A DNA stretch of 64,000 nt, from assembly GCA_029582155.1 (NCBI GenBank), contig CM055894.1, positions 33,011,132 through 33,075,131 on the forward strand, written 5' to 3'. The translations under genes and the position numbers were made by a program. Of the stretch, positions 1 to 13,000 are shown piece after piece (the first letter of the stretch is position 1; every line of letters begins with the position of its first letter). This DNA comes from Panopea generosa (taxonomy: Eukaryota; Mollusca; Bivalvia; Adapedonta; Hiatellidae). The notes under the pieces are model-generated. The model saw only the letters and a program-made list of their open reading frames with translations. It ran no database searches and had not been told where the DNA came from.

Positions 1-2430
1 TCCAACACTGATTTAACATTACGTTGGGTACATCACACGAGTCTCAGAGTATTAAAAGTCATATATATTGAAATGGACTTGTGAAAAGCGATCGTATAAT
101 CCATTTGGTTTGTTTGGAAAAATGAGCTTATGACTAGCATTTAGCTAGCCCAATCCCCTTTATCAATTGTAGAGACGGGATAGACAACGTGTATATACTT
201 CAAAATAACGATTCTCTTTGTAAAATCATTTAATAAAGCCATATTCTATTTAATCTTAATGTTAGTTCTTTTGGCATAACATTTTTATTAGAATAATTAA
301 ATGATGCCATTATATCTGGTACATTGCACTTTCCACCTTTTGGTCATTACACCACTACCAGTCAACATATATCCCCTCTCTATAGAATAGCCATTTAAAA
401 TTAATCATCTTCTTTTTTGCCTAAGTTACTTCCTCTATCCACTTATCACCGTCTGTGTCTGTTGGGGGACGCACTAATATCGACACGTCAATATCGACAA
501 AAGATGGATATTCTTTCAAAGTAAACTCTGAAAAAAGTAATGTGAATGTTAGGTTAACAGTTGCATAAATACATAACACTATATGGATGTTTAGTATCGT
601 ATAACTGTTTCTGTATTATACAAAGCTCAAGTGAGCTATTCAGATCACATTGTTCTGTCTGTTAACATTTGGTTATGTGCACTCTAGCCCTCGCATTTTA
701 AACATGCAAAGTATAATTACAGTATCAAGGAAACGTATTGAACTGACTTAATCGAATATTTTATGTCAGAGTTATATAAAGACCTTGAATTGTTAAAAAG
801 TATGTGAATATATATAAATATAATATCTCAGAAAAAAACAACACTTTAACAGGCCAAATATGATAAATAATGTTTAGGTTACGAATCACAACAAAATCAA
901 ATGCGTTCCCCAACACCTGAACATGTTTCATTTTCATTGTAGTTGTATACCATATGACCTCGGACAAGGTTTGAACAAATCAATTCATAGAGCTATGTAT
1001 GTATTGTGGCTCTTGATCATAAAATTTTGCTTTATTTGCCTTTGTGTGCAGCATTATGTCATGATACTATGGAGAAAGTTTTGTACTGTTCAAATCGGAC
1101 GATCAATGGCCGTGTTACGACACTTCAATCATCATTATTTGTACTATTTGAATTTTTCGAAATACAGTAATTATATATCTATAATGTAATCTTGTTAATG
1201 TCTGAAGTAGTATCAGCCTTCTTTAGTATGGTATACTGCACTACAGGTGGGCGATTTATACTCATTGTGACCCTCTTGCAATGATATAATATCAAATTGG
1301 GAGGGTAATCATACTCATGGTGCTGTATTTAGTCGGAAATGTATAGTATGAATATTAGGTTCTATTTATGTTGAGTTACGTTATATTTTATTTCATTTTA
1401 TTCCTGTTTACACGATAAAATTTATTCTTTATTCTCATTAATTTCGTATTAGTAAGAAATATGTTTACCTTCACTAGTTTCTTCACAGAGTTGCGTAACT
1501 TCTTCTGTTGCATAATTTTCATGGGGAACTATAAATAAATTATGTATAGTGAAAATATTATCTATTAAAATACATGTAACAAAGAGTACAGATGTTTCAT
1601 AAAATTTAAATTTTATTGATTTCATATAGTTGGTAAAAGTTTTCAACAATTAAAAAAAAATAGTTTGCACAATATACTGGCTATGCTTATAGTGATGTTG
1701 AAAAAGTATTATGTTTTATTAAATCTAGGATAAATATGTTAAAATAATGTATGTATATTATTACTTACTGTTTTACCCCAAAAATGGTATACACCATCAA
1801 CTACAAGAACATTCTTTGCAAACTCTCACCGTAAATATATTCCCCACTTGGCTCCTGAATACTATTAATATCAATATGATATTCCCCTACAATGTAAAAT
1901 GTTTAATACATTTGAAGAGGCTGCCATTAGCAAATATTCTATAACATTATCTGCCATATTGTTGTTCAAGTAGTTTCACTTTCTATTATTCTGCGAATAC
2001 TATTTATGCACTGACTCATTGAATATGCTGACCTTCATTTCACCGTTTCATTATATAATATGTTTGGAGGCCTCATTGGCTACCTAACATTTACTCCCTC
2101 CCGCATCTGAATGCTTGAACATCCTATTTGATATCAGCATAGTTCATTTAATTGGCTGGGTTGAGTATCTTTACATCAGTTATACTATTAAGGTTTCTCT
2201 ATCATATACATTTCTGTATGCACAGCATAACACACCCTATTTGTATTTAAGGCAAAAAGAACATATAAATAATCGGGTATATCTTATGTTTCAAGAAAGA
2301 CAAATGTTAACACTTGCCACAGTCATTATGGATTGTATATTCCATACAACACATGTTTCAACTTATTATTAATCATTATTTATATATATATTGTTTACAG
2401 TCTAATAATTGGACTGATGCAAGTGTATTA
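1..2430. other. AT-rich intergenic or intronic DNA
   Basis: I see no repeat family, splice-bounded exon or conserved protein signature here. The open frames (68 to 88 codons) are low-complexity translations of AT-rich DNA, with no family resemblance and no codon bias away from background. Confidence 0.5.
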
Positions 2431-2438
2431 ATTGTATC

Positions 2439-2625
2439 AGCGGGGTGGTAGTCTAATTGATATAGTGTTGGCCGCTCACGCCAGAAGTTGTGAGTTCAAT
2501 CCCCAGCTCGACCCGACGCCTCTCATAAAACAACACTCAGTACTGGTGCTACCCATGAAGCGGACTGGAAAGCGGTTCACATAAGCTCAGAGCTTTAATC
2601 GTAATCTAGCTAAAACAAAACATCA
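2439..2625 (+). mobile_element. tRNA-derived SINE, family 1
   Basis: The insertion opens with a tRNA-like head. A degenerate A box (ggtggtagtctaattg) is followed about 50 bp later by a B box (gagttcaatcccc) and then acceptor-like pairing (agctcgacccgacgcc). A non-tRNA body follows and ends in an A-rich tail near 2,625. It differs in sequence from the GCCGGGC-headed family at 7.5 kb and from the GGAGCGTG family at 2.9 kb. A short match to its left flank (taattgta) lies just past the tail, too short to call a target-site duplication with confidence. Confidence 0.6.
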
Positions 2626-2892
2626 TATACTAAACTAATTGTACTAACCTTTGAACTTTTTCTGAATCATACAGTTGGATTATTATGCCCGACCCCCACT
2701 ACTGGTAATCATATTACATTATTGCATGTCTAAAGTAAAACAACAATATTCAAGAAGTCAGTTATATGTCAATTCAAACTTCCATGGTAGGTTTGTAAAA
2801 CTGTGCATTTCATTATTGTATTTGAAATTCACAACACATATTTATCAATATATTCTTTTGAAATCAATATGATATATATTCCATATTTTTGT

Positions 2893-3110
2893 GGAGCGTG
2901 TGGTGCAGTGGAAGAACTTCAAACCCTGATCGGAGGGTCATAGGGTCGATCCCGCTCACAGGCTACATGTATGTATAGTGTCGTTAAGGAAGACACTTTA
3001 CATGTGCTTAGAACTGATTTTGTTACAGACGAATTCGAGCGTGATTTATCTAAGTTGTAAGAACTTGTTTAACAATGAAAGTAAAATCAACAACTAACAA
3101 CTAACCCGAT
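2893..3110 (+). mobile_element. tRNA-derived SINE, GGAGCGTG family
   Basis: The head reads ggagcgtgtggtgcagtgg (A-box region), with B-box-like cataggGTCGATCCC about 50 bp further on. The body ends with attcgagcgtgatttatc and an adenine-rich tail (aacaactaacaactaac). A second, diverged member lies in reverse orientation at 59,901-60,038 and shares the head, the 'gatcggagggtcatagg' B-box region and the 'tcgagcgtgaattgtc' end. That pairing is the main support for calling it a family. Confidence 0.6.
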
Positions 3111-3124
3111 TAACAACAACGTAT

Positions 3125-4275
3125 ATATTTAACAATCAGTGTGTAACAATTTTTCATCCATAAAGAAATTTATAATATTCTATACCGCTGGTACTGCATT
3201 AAACATTTAGTTTGTAGGATTTTCATCCACACACACACACACATGAATTAAAATATCAATTTTTGCATATAAAATAAAAAAATATGTGAAAAAGTACTCT
3301 ATTTGCACTTTAATTCATTTACACTCCTTTTTCAAAAAATATACCATAATACACTACATTTTTAACATAACACTGTTAAACGGAAGTGTATCAGGATTTT
3401 TCAAAATGTAAGAATTGACAAAAAAAATGACTTTTATTCAAAATGCCTAAATGGTTTAATTATATATTCACTAAGTCCGTATCGCCATAACGATATTGAT
3501 ATAAATAGGCCAAAGACAAAGTATTTCCAAATTAAGCCTATGCGCTCATTTTTTTTTGGCTAGAATTTCAATGGTTGTTACAATTGAATCACCTGATTCA
3601 ATTTTTTATTAAAATGGTTACATATTTTAAAAATAATCACTTTTTTTCATAGTATAATCAACATTATACATGGTAAGACGACTGAGATACTAAGATAGAT
3701 GTTTTATCGAAGACCACCAATGTAAATATGACAAGGAAACCAGCTGTGCTTAAAAATAATTAGAAAACAGCGTTTACGTATCGCCGAGATAATAATTCAC
3801 TCACACAAAGCAACCAAAGTGTAAATGATACTTTCCAAAAAAAGATAATTGCTCTGTTAAAACAGATATATTATATGCTCATTAAAGCTCAATTGATCAG
3901 TCTAGTTTTACTGAGGATCAAATTGAAGAAATGAATTATTTTCAAAGTTTATTTCAAAACTGGGTATTTACAGAGCAAAATCTCGAATTGTAAAGTATGA
4001 TTGGTTATTTATCTGACAGTGTTTTGCCTTAAATTCATTATTAGGCAAGATGAGTTTTATAAGGGGTTAGTCAATACATTTTAGTTGATGAACTTCTGTT
4101 CTATTAAAGCGTATCAGAACCAAATTGCTACCTCAGAACCAGCAAATATTTCCAGATACATTGATAAGATGGTGATTATAAGCATCATATAACTATACTC
4201 ATTATTACGGGCCATCCATGATGTCATATTAATTTAAAAAGGGGTAAAAGAGTATAACCTTTTTTAAGAGTAGAT
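3125..4275. other. AT-rich DNA, no gene seen
   Basis: It contains a short (AC)n tract at about 3,227-3,242 and many homopolymer runs. A 62-base open stretch at 4,110-4,171 is bounded by possible splice sites but is too short and isolated to call. Confidence 0.4.
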
Positions 4276-4495
4276 TTGTTAAAATCGGCTTGACGCTCAG
4301 CATTTAGAGGAGAGTTCTAGGTCTGGTCGGCCCGGTGTGAGTATAATGTGACTGGGTGGGGTATCATACCATGTGTCTGCGGCATGATACTCCAGTGTGA
4401 CAGCGCTTAGAATACTGTTTCAAGTAGACACCGTCGCGATATGACTGAACATTTTTTGAAAGCGACGCTAAACACCATACAATTGTTAAAATCGG
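4276..4495 (+). mobile_element. 5'-truncated SINE with 13-bp target-site duplication
   Basis: The 194-bp insert (4,289-4,482) is flanked by identical 13-bp direct repeats, TTGTTAAAATCGG, at 4,276-4,288 and 4,483-4,495. That is the hallmark of target-primed retroposition. The insert is GC-richer than its surroundings. It carries a body (tctggtcggcccggtgtgag, then tgtctgcggcatgatactcc) and a 3' end (gaaagcgacgctaaacacc) that I associate from memory with a SINE dispersed in mollusc genomes. No tRNA head is present, so the copy is 5'-truncated. Intact duplications suggest a fairly recent insertion. Confidence 0.75.
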
Positions 4496-6884
4496 ATTGG
4501 GTTAGATCATGTCTACAGTATCAGAAGTGTTAACAAACTAGACATAATTCAAAATCAAGTACATGTATAAATGGCTATTGAACCCCAACCTCATCTTTCA
4601 GGGTGAGCAAGTAGACTTGTATGAGTCATTACCTATTACACAATGAATGTATAGCTATGTATTGATAATGGTTGATATATTAACAGCTCCGTTAGCAAAA
4701 CAGGATACATTATCAGTTGCTTCAGGGTTCAATCAAATAATTACGAAATAATGGTGTTGTTGATAATGTAATATCAGCTATAGGGACACAATTGCGTTTG
4801 TGTTACTAATCAGTTCGTGCCACATGTTATTCAACACACATGTTTTTATTTATTCAAAGTGTATGTTTAGTTCACAATTGTCCACTTATTTTGATTAATT
4901 CCATTAAACATACACATTATGATATATTATGTTCATAAACATAGTGAAACATAATTTGGTCAGAATTCAAAAGTAATATTTTTCAAAGCACAACAGTGCA
5001 TTGTGGACTGTGTAATGCAAACAAACACCATTTGAACAAATCACTTTTGTTGCATTTCACGAATAAACTTACGATAAAAATAGGTTTTAAAAGTAAAGTA
5101 TATTGTTCATTAAATTGTAGATCTATGGGTTGAATAATTAAGAAAATTATATGTTTTCTGAAAATACAATATTAAATTCATGAGAATGACTAGGCACAAT
5201 ATTATGAATATTTCTTACTTTACGTTTACGACTGTTTTTTATCAAAATTTTTTAGTGAAATGCAACCCTGGTGATTATGTTTATTTATTCGCAGAAAGTA
5301 CAGGAACTGGGTAAAAAATGATTATTTTGATTTAAATTGGCATGCGTAATAAAGTCTAACTTTTTAATGGGAAATTATTTGGTTATGTAAGATAGAATCT
5401 TAATAGGTCAAAATTAACGCTGCAACACTGTGCGAATAATGCAAAAAATGCGAATAATGCAAAAAAAGTGATAGTTTCTGTTTTGTTAAGTAAGGATATA
5501 AGTTTCAATTTTCTGAAATGAATGATATAACTGTAAATAAGAATAATTATAGAATAACATCGCTAAAAATGTATGGTAGCTGGCATTTTGTTTTCTCTCA
5601 CCCATGATATATCATATTAAACTTTACCTTTACTATATATATAAATATCTCTTTACTTCACCAACTTTTAGTTTTAGCTAGTGCTTGATTGCGAAGTGCG
5701 GATACCCAACTAACCAATCAGATTTAATTTTACTTTTTAAAGCAGTACAATACTTTTGATATAATGAAAAAGCCCTGATAGTTTTAGCTTCTGGCTTGAC
5801 CTAATGTTTGAAATCATGTATTTATATAGCCAGGTATTATATATATATATATCATGTTAATATTGAGGTTTTCTCTCTCTTTATAAGTAAATATCCATAT
5901 ATCTATATAGCTATATCATGTTAATGTTGCGATTGTTTCTCTTTTTATTACGTTCATATCCATACCGTTTGCCTGTTTGATGCGTTTGTAATTTTTTTAA
6001 AAATCTGTAGTAACCGACATTAGGTAAGAAATCATGTATCCTGCACTTAGACAGCCAACCAGGAAGTGTAATGTACCAGACATATTGGGTATGATGGTTA
6101 ACCGTACTGGTGGATTCCCAAAAACAATGCATGTTTTGGGATAACAAAGTACTGATTATAGTATAAGTATTTTATACTATAACCAATTTTCACTCATACA
6201 TATTAAACCGATTGTATTGATGAATGTGTAATACATCTTTGAACTCACCAGAACTCCTATCAGCCCAGATGATATGATGTTAATGTGCTGTGATTTATGA
6301 TGAAACACGTTAGTAAATTAAACGTTAAGTACCGTATATGTTATTTCATTTATAACTATGCACATGAAGGTGTTTTAATTTGCTTATATTACTTGATTTC
6401 TTAGAAAAGTTTTCCAATGTTTTTTTTTACATTAAGTCTACTGTGAACATATCAATAGTTATACTTTTTAGTACAAATTGTTTCTATAGACTTTGTTTAC
6501 TTATTGACAATATGATTTATTCTGATCTTAAGTTGTAGAACAGGGTGATAATTTGTAAAAAATCAAATACAATTTTCAAATTACGTATGATTAAAAGGTT
6601 TTACACAATTTTACAGTTTACATTTGTTTATGTAACGAAAATAAAAAAAATCAAATTGTTTCTTTATTAATTTTTCATGTTCGCCAATGTGACCATGAGA
6701 CAAAAATATGTATTCAATTCTATTATTGGTCATTTTTAAAAAAACAAACAAACGATTATCTTTGTATTAGAACAAGAAAATATGTCACTTGATTTATTTT
6801 TGTTGTTTTCTGCATTTTATGTATGAACATAATGTATGAGTGTTTCATTTTAGTGTATAATATTATTCTAACAGTGAAAGAAAA

Positions 6885-6885
<1 letters not shown>
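4496..6885. other. AT-rich DNA, no gene seen
   Basis: I see no exon-like or repeat-family signal beyond short AT microsatellites (for example near 5,838-5,852). The 78-codon frame on the minus strand near 5.9-6.15 kb has no recognisable features. Confidence 0.4.

Positions 6886-6937
<52 letters not shown>
6886..6937 (+). repeat. (GT)n microsatellite
   Basis: About 26 uninterrupted GT dinucleotides. It produces a spurious Cys-Val open frame. Confidence 0.95.
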
Positions 6938-6938
<1 letters not shown>

Positions 6939-7510
6939 ATTTCGTAGGGGATGTTGTATATTGACAAAACATGTTATTTTTGTACTATGGTACTTGTATG
7001 TATGTTAAAGAGGTGTTAGTGAATCAGGTTTTGTTATCTTTGTACAATGCTAATGTTCTGTGGAGTCAGTTGGTCAGTTCTGGACAGTATCTAGGGAGAG
7101 AAGCGTTGACAGCATGCTGTGATAAGGGTTGCTATTGTTGATACATGCTATGCTGGTAAATCTGAGTGCAGGGCAGTTAGAAACTGATTTCGACCCAACA
7201 ACGTCTAAAATTATTTACTCTCTTTATATTAAAAATTTAGTTATATTCCCCAAATAAAACACCAGGGAATTCCCAGGCAGTGACACTGTACAATTATACA
7301 CGGGTAATAAATAACATTTTTGCAGTTAATATATTGGTTGTATGATGTTGGTCTATAAGTACCTTTCCATCATTCTGTGAACATCTTAGAATTAAATTAC
7401 AGTTAAATCTAATTCAGACTATTTAATATATTAAATATCTCCATTTAGAGTGCATTATTTAAATCAACTGATAGTATTACAATATAATATTACACTTTTA
7501 TTAATACATT

Positions 7511-7818
7511 TATTTTATTAGGAGCCGGGCCCGATTAGTTCAGTCGGTTACGCGTCTGACCATTAATCCAGGGGTCGTCAGTTCGAATCCCCCGCCCGGC
7601 AACAGTCTCCGTGATGATTGCTATACGACATTGTGTCTCATTATCATTCGTCTATCACCACTGATTAAATTGGGAAAGTTATCAATTACTTGTGGAGATG
7701 GGATGTGCTCAAGTACTTGTTAATCCCAGGAAACAGTGGTTAGGTTAACTGATGGTTAGCCCTCTATGGCATAAAATGACGCTAAATGTTCAATCAATCA
7801 ATCAATATTTTATTAGGA
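7511..7818 (+). mobile_element. Full-length tRNA-derived SINE (GCCGGGC family) with 13-bp target-site duplication
   Basis: The element at 7,524-7,805 is flanked by a perfect 13-bp duplication, tattttattagga, at 7,511-7,523 and 7,806-7,818. The head is a clear tRNA relative: acceptor GCCGGGC pairing with GCCCGGC, an A box in ttagttcagtcggtta and a B box agttcgaatcc. The tRNA-unrelated body starts aacagtctccgtgatgattg and ends gacgctaaatgttcaatc followed by an (AATC)n tail. Related copies are at 21,131-21,417 (also with a duplication), 57,393-57,598 (5'-truncated) and, inverted, 53,585-53,800. Transcription would be by RNA polymerase III from the internal A and B boxes; mobilisation needs a partner LINE not seen here. 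Confidence 0.9.
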
Positions 7819-8029
7819 TGTTTCACTCATTTATTTTTACATACTGCCTTTAAACGTGCATAAATAGTTGATACATGTACATACAGTCACAGTATGACAC
7901 CATCTCATAGATTAGTTCACTCTAAATTGTATAAGCAATATTGCAATTGATGTCAAAATATATCTGATTTGTTAGCATTAGTATTTTTTTTTAAATTCGA
8001 TTTTGAAACAAATTCTTGCTTGCTTAAGG

Positions 8030-11025
8030 ACATTGGGAGAATGAAGTAGAATGTGGTGTATTCCAATGTAACTCACATTAGGTGAACTAGGTATAATGTG
8101 GTGTATTTTCATTTAACTCGCCTTACTCAAGGACATCAGGTGAGTGTTGTATAATGTGATATATTCCCTTATAACTTGTCCTGATCAAGGACATTAGGTA
8201 AATGTTGTGTGATGTGGTAGATTCCCTTCTAACTTGCCTCAAGTACATTAGGTGAATGTGTTAGAATGTGATAGATTCCCATATAACTCATCTTGCTCAA
8301 GGATATTCGGTGAATGGGTAATAATGTGGTGTATTTTCATATAACTGGCCTTGCACAAGGACATAAGGCAATGTGGTATAATGTGATAGATTCCCTTATA
8401 ACTTGCCTTGCTCAAGGACATTAGATGAAAGTGGTAGAATGTGGTAGATTCCCTTATAACTTGCCTAGATTAAGTACATTAGATAAATGTGGTAGAATGT
8501 GATAGATTCCCTTATAACTTGCCTGGATCATGGACATTAGGTGAATGTGGTAGAATGTGTTAGATTCGCCGATAACTTGCCTTGATCAAGGACATTAGAT
8601 GAATGGGGTAGAATGTGGTAGATTCCTTTATAACTTGCCTTGATCAAGGACATTAGGTGAATGTGGTAGAATGTGGTAGATTCTCTTATAACTCGTCCTG
8701 CTCAAGGACATTAGATGAATGTGGTAGAATGTGGTAGATTCCGTTAAAACTCGTCTTGCTTAAAGACATTAGATGAATGTGGTAGAATGTGATAGATTTC
8801 CTTATAACTTGCCTTGCTGAAGGGCATTAGATGAATGTGGTAGAATGTGGTTGATTCCCTTATAACTTGCCTAGCACAAGTACATAATATAAATGTGGTA
8901 GAATGTGATAGATTTCTTTATAACTTGCCTTCCTCTTGGACATAAGGTGAATGTGGTAAAATGTGATATATTCCCTTATAACTTGCCTTGATCAAGGATA
9001 TTAGGTGAATGTGGTAGAACGTGGTAGATTCTCTTATAACTCGTCCTGCTCAAGGACATTAGATGAATGTGGTAGAATGTGGTAGATTCCGTTAAAACTC
9101 GTCTTGCTCATAGACATTACATGAATGTGGTAGAATGTGATAGATCTCTTATAACTTGCCTTTCTCAAGGGTATTAGATGAATGTGGTAGAATGTGATTG
9201 ATTCCCTTATAACTTGCCTAGCTCAAGTACATTAGATAAATGTGGTAGAATGCGATAGATTCCTTTATAACTGGCCTTTCTTAAATACATTAGATGAATG
9301 TGGTAGAATTTGATAAATTCCCTTATACCTTGCCTTGATCAAGGACATAAGTGGAATGTGGTAAAATGTGATATTTTCCCTTTTAACATTCCTTGATCAA
9401 GGACATTAGGTGAATGTGGTAGAATGTGATTGATTACCTTATAAGGTGCCTTGATCAAAGACATTAGGTGAATTTGGTAGAATGTGATATATTCCCTTAT
9501 AACTTGACTTGACCAAGGACATTAGTTGATTGTGGTAGAATGTGATAGATTCCCTTATAACTTGCCTAGCTCAAGGAAATTAGGTGAATCTGATCAATTC
9601 CCTTATAACTTGCCTTAATCAAGGACATTAGGTGAATGTGGTAGAATGTGATAGATTCCTTTATAACTTCCCTAGCTCAAGGACATTAGATGAATGGGGT
9701 ATAATGTGATAAATTCGCTTGTAACTTGCCTAGCTCAACGACATAAGGTGAATGTTGTAGAATGTGACAGATTCCGTTATAACTTGCCTTGATCAAGGAC
9801 ATAAGCTGAATGTGGTTGAATGTGATAAATTCCCTTATAACGTGCCTAGCTCAAGGACATTATATGAATGTGGTAATATGTGGTAGATTCCGTTATAACT
9901 CGTTCTGCTCAAGGACATTAGGTGAATGTGTTAGAATGTGAATATTCCGTTATAACTTGCCTAACTCAAGGACATAAGATGAATGTAGTAGAATGTGATA
10001 GATTCCCTTATAACTTGCCTTAATTAAGGACATAAGGTGGATGTGGAAGAATGTGGTAGATTCCGTTATTAATTGTTTTGATCAAGGACATTAGTAGAAT
10101 GTGGTAGAATGTGGTAGATTCCCTTATAACTTGCCTAAATCAACGACATAAGGTGAATGTGGTAGAATGTGGTAGATTTCCATATAACTTGCTTTGCTCA
10201 AGGTCATGAGGTGAATGGTTTATAATGTGGTAGATTCACTTATAACTTGCCTAGCTCAAGGACATAGCGTGAACGTATAATGTGAAAGATTACCTTATAA
10301 CTTGCCTTACTCAAGGACATAAGGCGAATGTAGTAGAATGTGGTTGATTCCATTATAACTTGCCGAGCTGAAGGACATAAGGTGAATGTGGTAGAATGTT
10401 ATAGATTCCCTTATAACTTGCCTTGATCAAGGACTTTAGGCGAGAGTGGTAGAATGTGATAGATTCGGTGATAACTTGCCTTGATAAAAGACATTAGATG
10501 AATGGGGTAGAATGTGGTAGATTCCCTTACAGCTCGTCCTGCTCAAGTACATTAGGTGAATGTGGTAGAATGTGATAGATTCCCTTATATTTTGCCTTGA
10601 TCAAGGACATTATGTGAATGTGGTAGAATGTGATAGATTCCCTTAAAACTTGCCTTGATCAAGGACATTAAATAAATGGGGTAGAATGTGGAAGATTCCC
10701 TTATAACTTGCCTTGATAAAGGACATTAGGTGAATGTGGTAGAATGTGATAGATTCCCTTATAACTTGCCTTGATCAAGGACATTAGATGGATGGGGTAG
10801 AATGTGATAGATTCCCTTATAATTTGCCTTGATCTAGGGCATTAGTTGAATGTGGTATAATGTGATAGATTCCCTTATAACTTGCCTTGATCAAGGACAT
10901 AAGATGAATGAGTTAGAATGTGGTAGATTCCCATATAATTTGCCTTTCTTAAGGACATGAGGTGAATGCGGTAAAATGTGGTAGATTTCCTTTTAACTTG
11001 CCTTTATCAAGGACATTAGATGAAT
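8030..11025 (+). repeat. 58-bp minisatellite, about 51 units
   Basis: Tandem units of 58 bp run through this interval. Parts of the consensus are tagattcccttataacttg, then ccttgatcaaggacattagg and tgaatgtggtagaatgtg. Successive 'ttgcc' landmarks near 8,461, 8,519 and 8,577 are exactly 58 bp apart. Units differ mainly by point substitutions, with blocks of more similar neighbours, as expected of an old array evolving by unequal exchange. There is no open frame through the array. The core cttgctcaaggacattag is shared with the 50-bp array at 42 kb. Confidence 0.95.
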
Positions 11026-11283
11026 ATAGTTGGTACAGATTAGTTCTAACTATTTTGATCCATTCTCATGAGTTGATACCGATAGATTGCCCCGTGAAGT
11101 TTAAATACATAGTGTTTAAACTGTATGTGTTGATACAAAACTATAGATCTATTTACAGGAAATGGTTTATTACCATATGATAAAATTTTCAAGTTAGTGC
11201 TTATATCGCATATGTAAAACATTGATAAAATATTCTTGAAACAGAAGATCATCTATGGCTTACACTATATTTTAAATTACACA

Positions 11284-12283
11284 TCAAAAACGTACTTGTT
11301 TAGATATCAAAGACATAAATTTGGATCTTAATAGAGAAAAACTCAGCATAATATCTAAAGATAAAGTACTTGGCATATTTATTAATGACAACATAAATTG
11401 GAAAAATCATGTAGATCATATGTAAAATAAATCAATGAAACGTTTGGCTTCTGTCAAGAATTAAACAATATCTTAGCCTTGACCATAGAGTTCAGTTTTA
11501 TAAAGCTTATATTCAACCTCATGTAGATTACTGTAATTTTGTATAGGTTGGCACCTGTCAAATGAACCTAAATAGAATTCTAAGGCTCCAAAAACGTGCT
11601 TGCAAAATCATCTTGATTAACAATGATTAAAACACACAAGAAAGCTTGCAGGAGTAACAGTTTTTGATAGGATTTATTTCCGGAAAACAAAACTTATGTA
11701 CAAAATAGCGAAGTCCAATAACCTCAGCCGAAATCAATGAAATGTTTCACTTCAGACAAACAAAAAAAATACACCTGTAACACGGTCAAATTCTTCAAAC
11801 AATATCAAACTAGCTAAACCGAACAAAGAATTATTTAAACAAAGTATATATATATATATTTGGTCCAATAAAATGGAATAATCTTCCAGAAAATATCAAA
11901 GTAAAACTTTTGTAATAACATACCATGATACCAAAGCAATCTAATCAAATGGATGAAAATTGTATAATTCACTTTGTTTTCTGTACAAGTGTGTTCAAAA
12001 TCATGTAAATAGTAACATACTGCCACTGCCTTCTATAAATTTAACAAACCACTTTTAATGTTGACATATAATGTTTTCCTGAAGTGAATGTGTGTATGTG
12101 TGTGTGAATATCATGTGGGAAGAGAAATGTTTTAGCATTTTTTTATCACTGAATATTTCATGTATAATTTTATGTGTATCTCATTTTTGTATATTTTGTA
12201 AATAATAGAGGGCCGCATGGAAGATTAGTTTTAAACTAAATATGTCACCCTCAATCAATAAATTCGTTTATCTTATCTTAATT
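11284..12283 (+). pseudogene. Decayed LINE 3' end (reverse transcriptase C-terminal region)
   Basis: Translating pieces in shifting frames gives the conserved region just after the catalytic core of jockey/CR1-type reverse transcriptases: KVLGIFINDNINWKNHVDH at about 11,365, FYKAYIQPHVDYCNFV at about 11,490, NLNRILRLQKRACKIIL at about 11,567, and a VFDRIYFRKTKLMYKIAKS stretch at about 11,659. Stops and frameshifts break it throughout, so it is inactive. A 3' UTR follows, ending in 'gagggccgcatggaagatta' and then 'ttatcttatctta', the short tandem tail typical of CR1-like elements. The 5' part is absent; the copy starts close to the end of the 58-bp array. Confidence 0.85.
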
Positions 12284-12640
12284 ATTGCTGGATTATTTCA
12301 GATAATATTAAATAAGTATTTCCTGATATGCTTGACCAACTTATATTGTTCTTATATATTATTCTAGTATTGCAATTGTAGTATTTAGGGTAATTAAATG
12401 TACATGGTTTGCCTTCAAGTATTCGCACATATATCATTTTACTGCAATGGTTAATAAATAAATAAAGCAATTTTAAGGTTTGAAAGACATATGTAACTAA
12501 ATGCTTAATTAAATAATGTTAAGGCAATGTGAGCTATCCGTTCACTTTTGTGCATTATGTAATAATTATAGCTTAATTTTACCACCCCTGAGTTTTATAT
12601 TAATTGCCGTACATTTGGTACTTATTTCCTGAAAAAGTTG
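12284..12640. other. AT-rich DNA, nothing recognised
   Basis: Short stretch between the LINE tail and a dispersed repeat fragment. The open frame on the minus strand has no features. Confidence 0.4.
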
Positions 12641-12654
12641 TTGTTTTAGAACAG

Positions 12655-13000
12655 TATCGAGCGTGCTGTCCGTCCGACAGCTCTTGTATTTTTTATAGAG
12701 ATTTTTTTCTGTGTTAAAAGAAATACTCTGCCTTATTTTATCTTGACCCTAGGGCTTGGCCTTCTTTACTAAATCTATAAAAGAGAAATGTAAAAAAAAA
12801 ACAATATTTCTTATGACTGAATAGACTTATGTGAATGTTTTTTGGTGTGATTTGTTATTGCTGACATGACGATTGATCTCTATGTCAATTTCATGGTCTC
12901 CACCCCTATGAGGTCTTAGGGTGGGTCTTAGATTCATATAGCTTTATGCCATTAAATATTTTCAGGTGACCGTTAAGGCCAGTAGGTCACTTGTTTAAAG
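12655..13000 (+). repeat. Dispersed repeat fragment with GAGC...CTGTC/GACAGCTC palindrome
   Basis: It begins with gagcgtgctgtccgtccgac followed by agctcttg. The same sequence, slightly diverged, lies at 19,779-19,806. Sequence downstream in both copies also matches weakly (a T-rich run, then 'aaatactctgcc' or 'aaatgctctgcc'). This marks a shared family; the full extent is unclear. Confidence 0.5.

Noticed and set aside
4110-4171. 62-base open stretch (YQNQIATSEPANISRYIDKM) with possible splice sites
   Set aside because: Donor is poor, no neighbouring exon in compatible phase, and such short frames occur by chance.
6823-7008. Cys-Val repeat frame
   Set aside because: Translation of the (GT)n microsatellite.
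8030-11025. CRISPR-like array
   Set aside because: Units are contiguous 58-bp tandem repeats with no unique spacers, in a eukaryotic genome.
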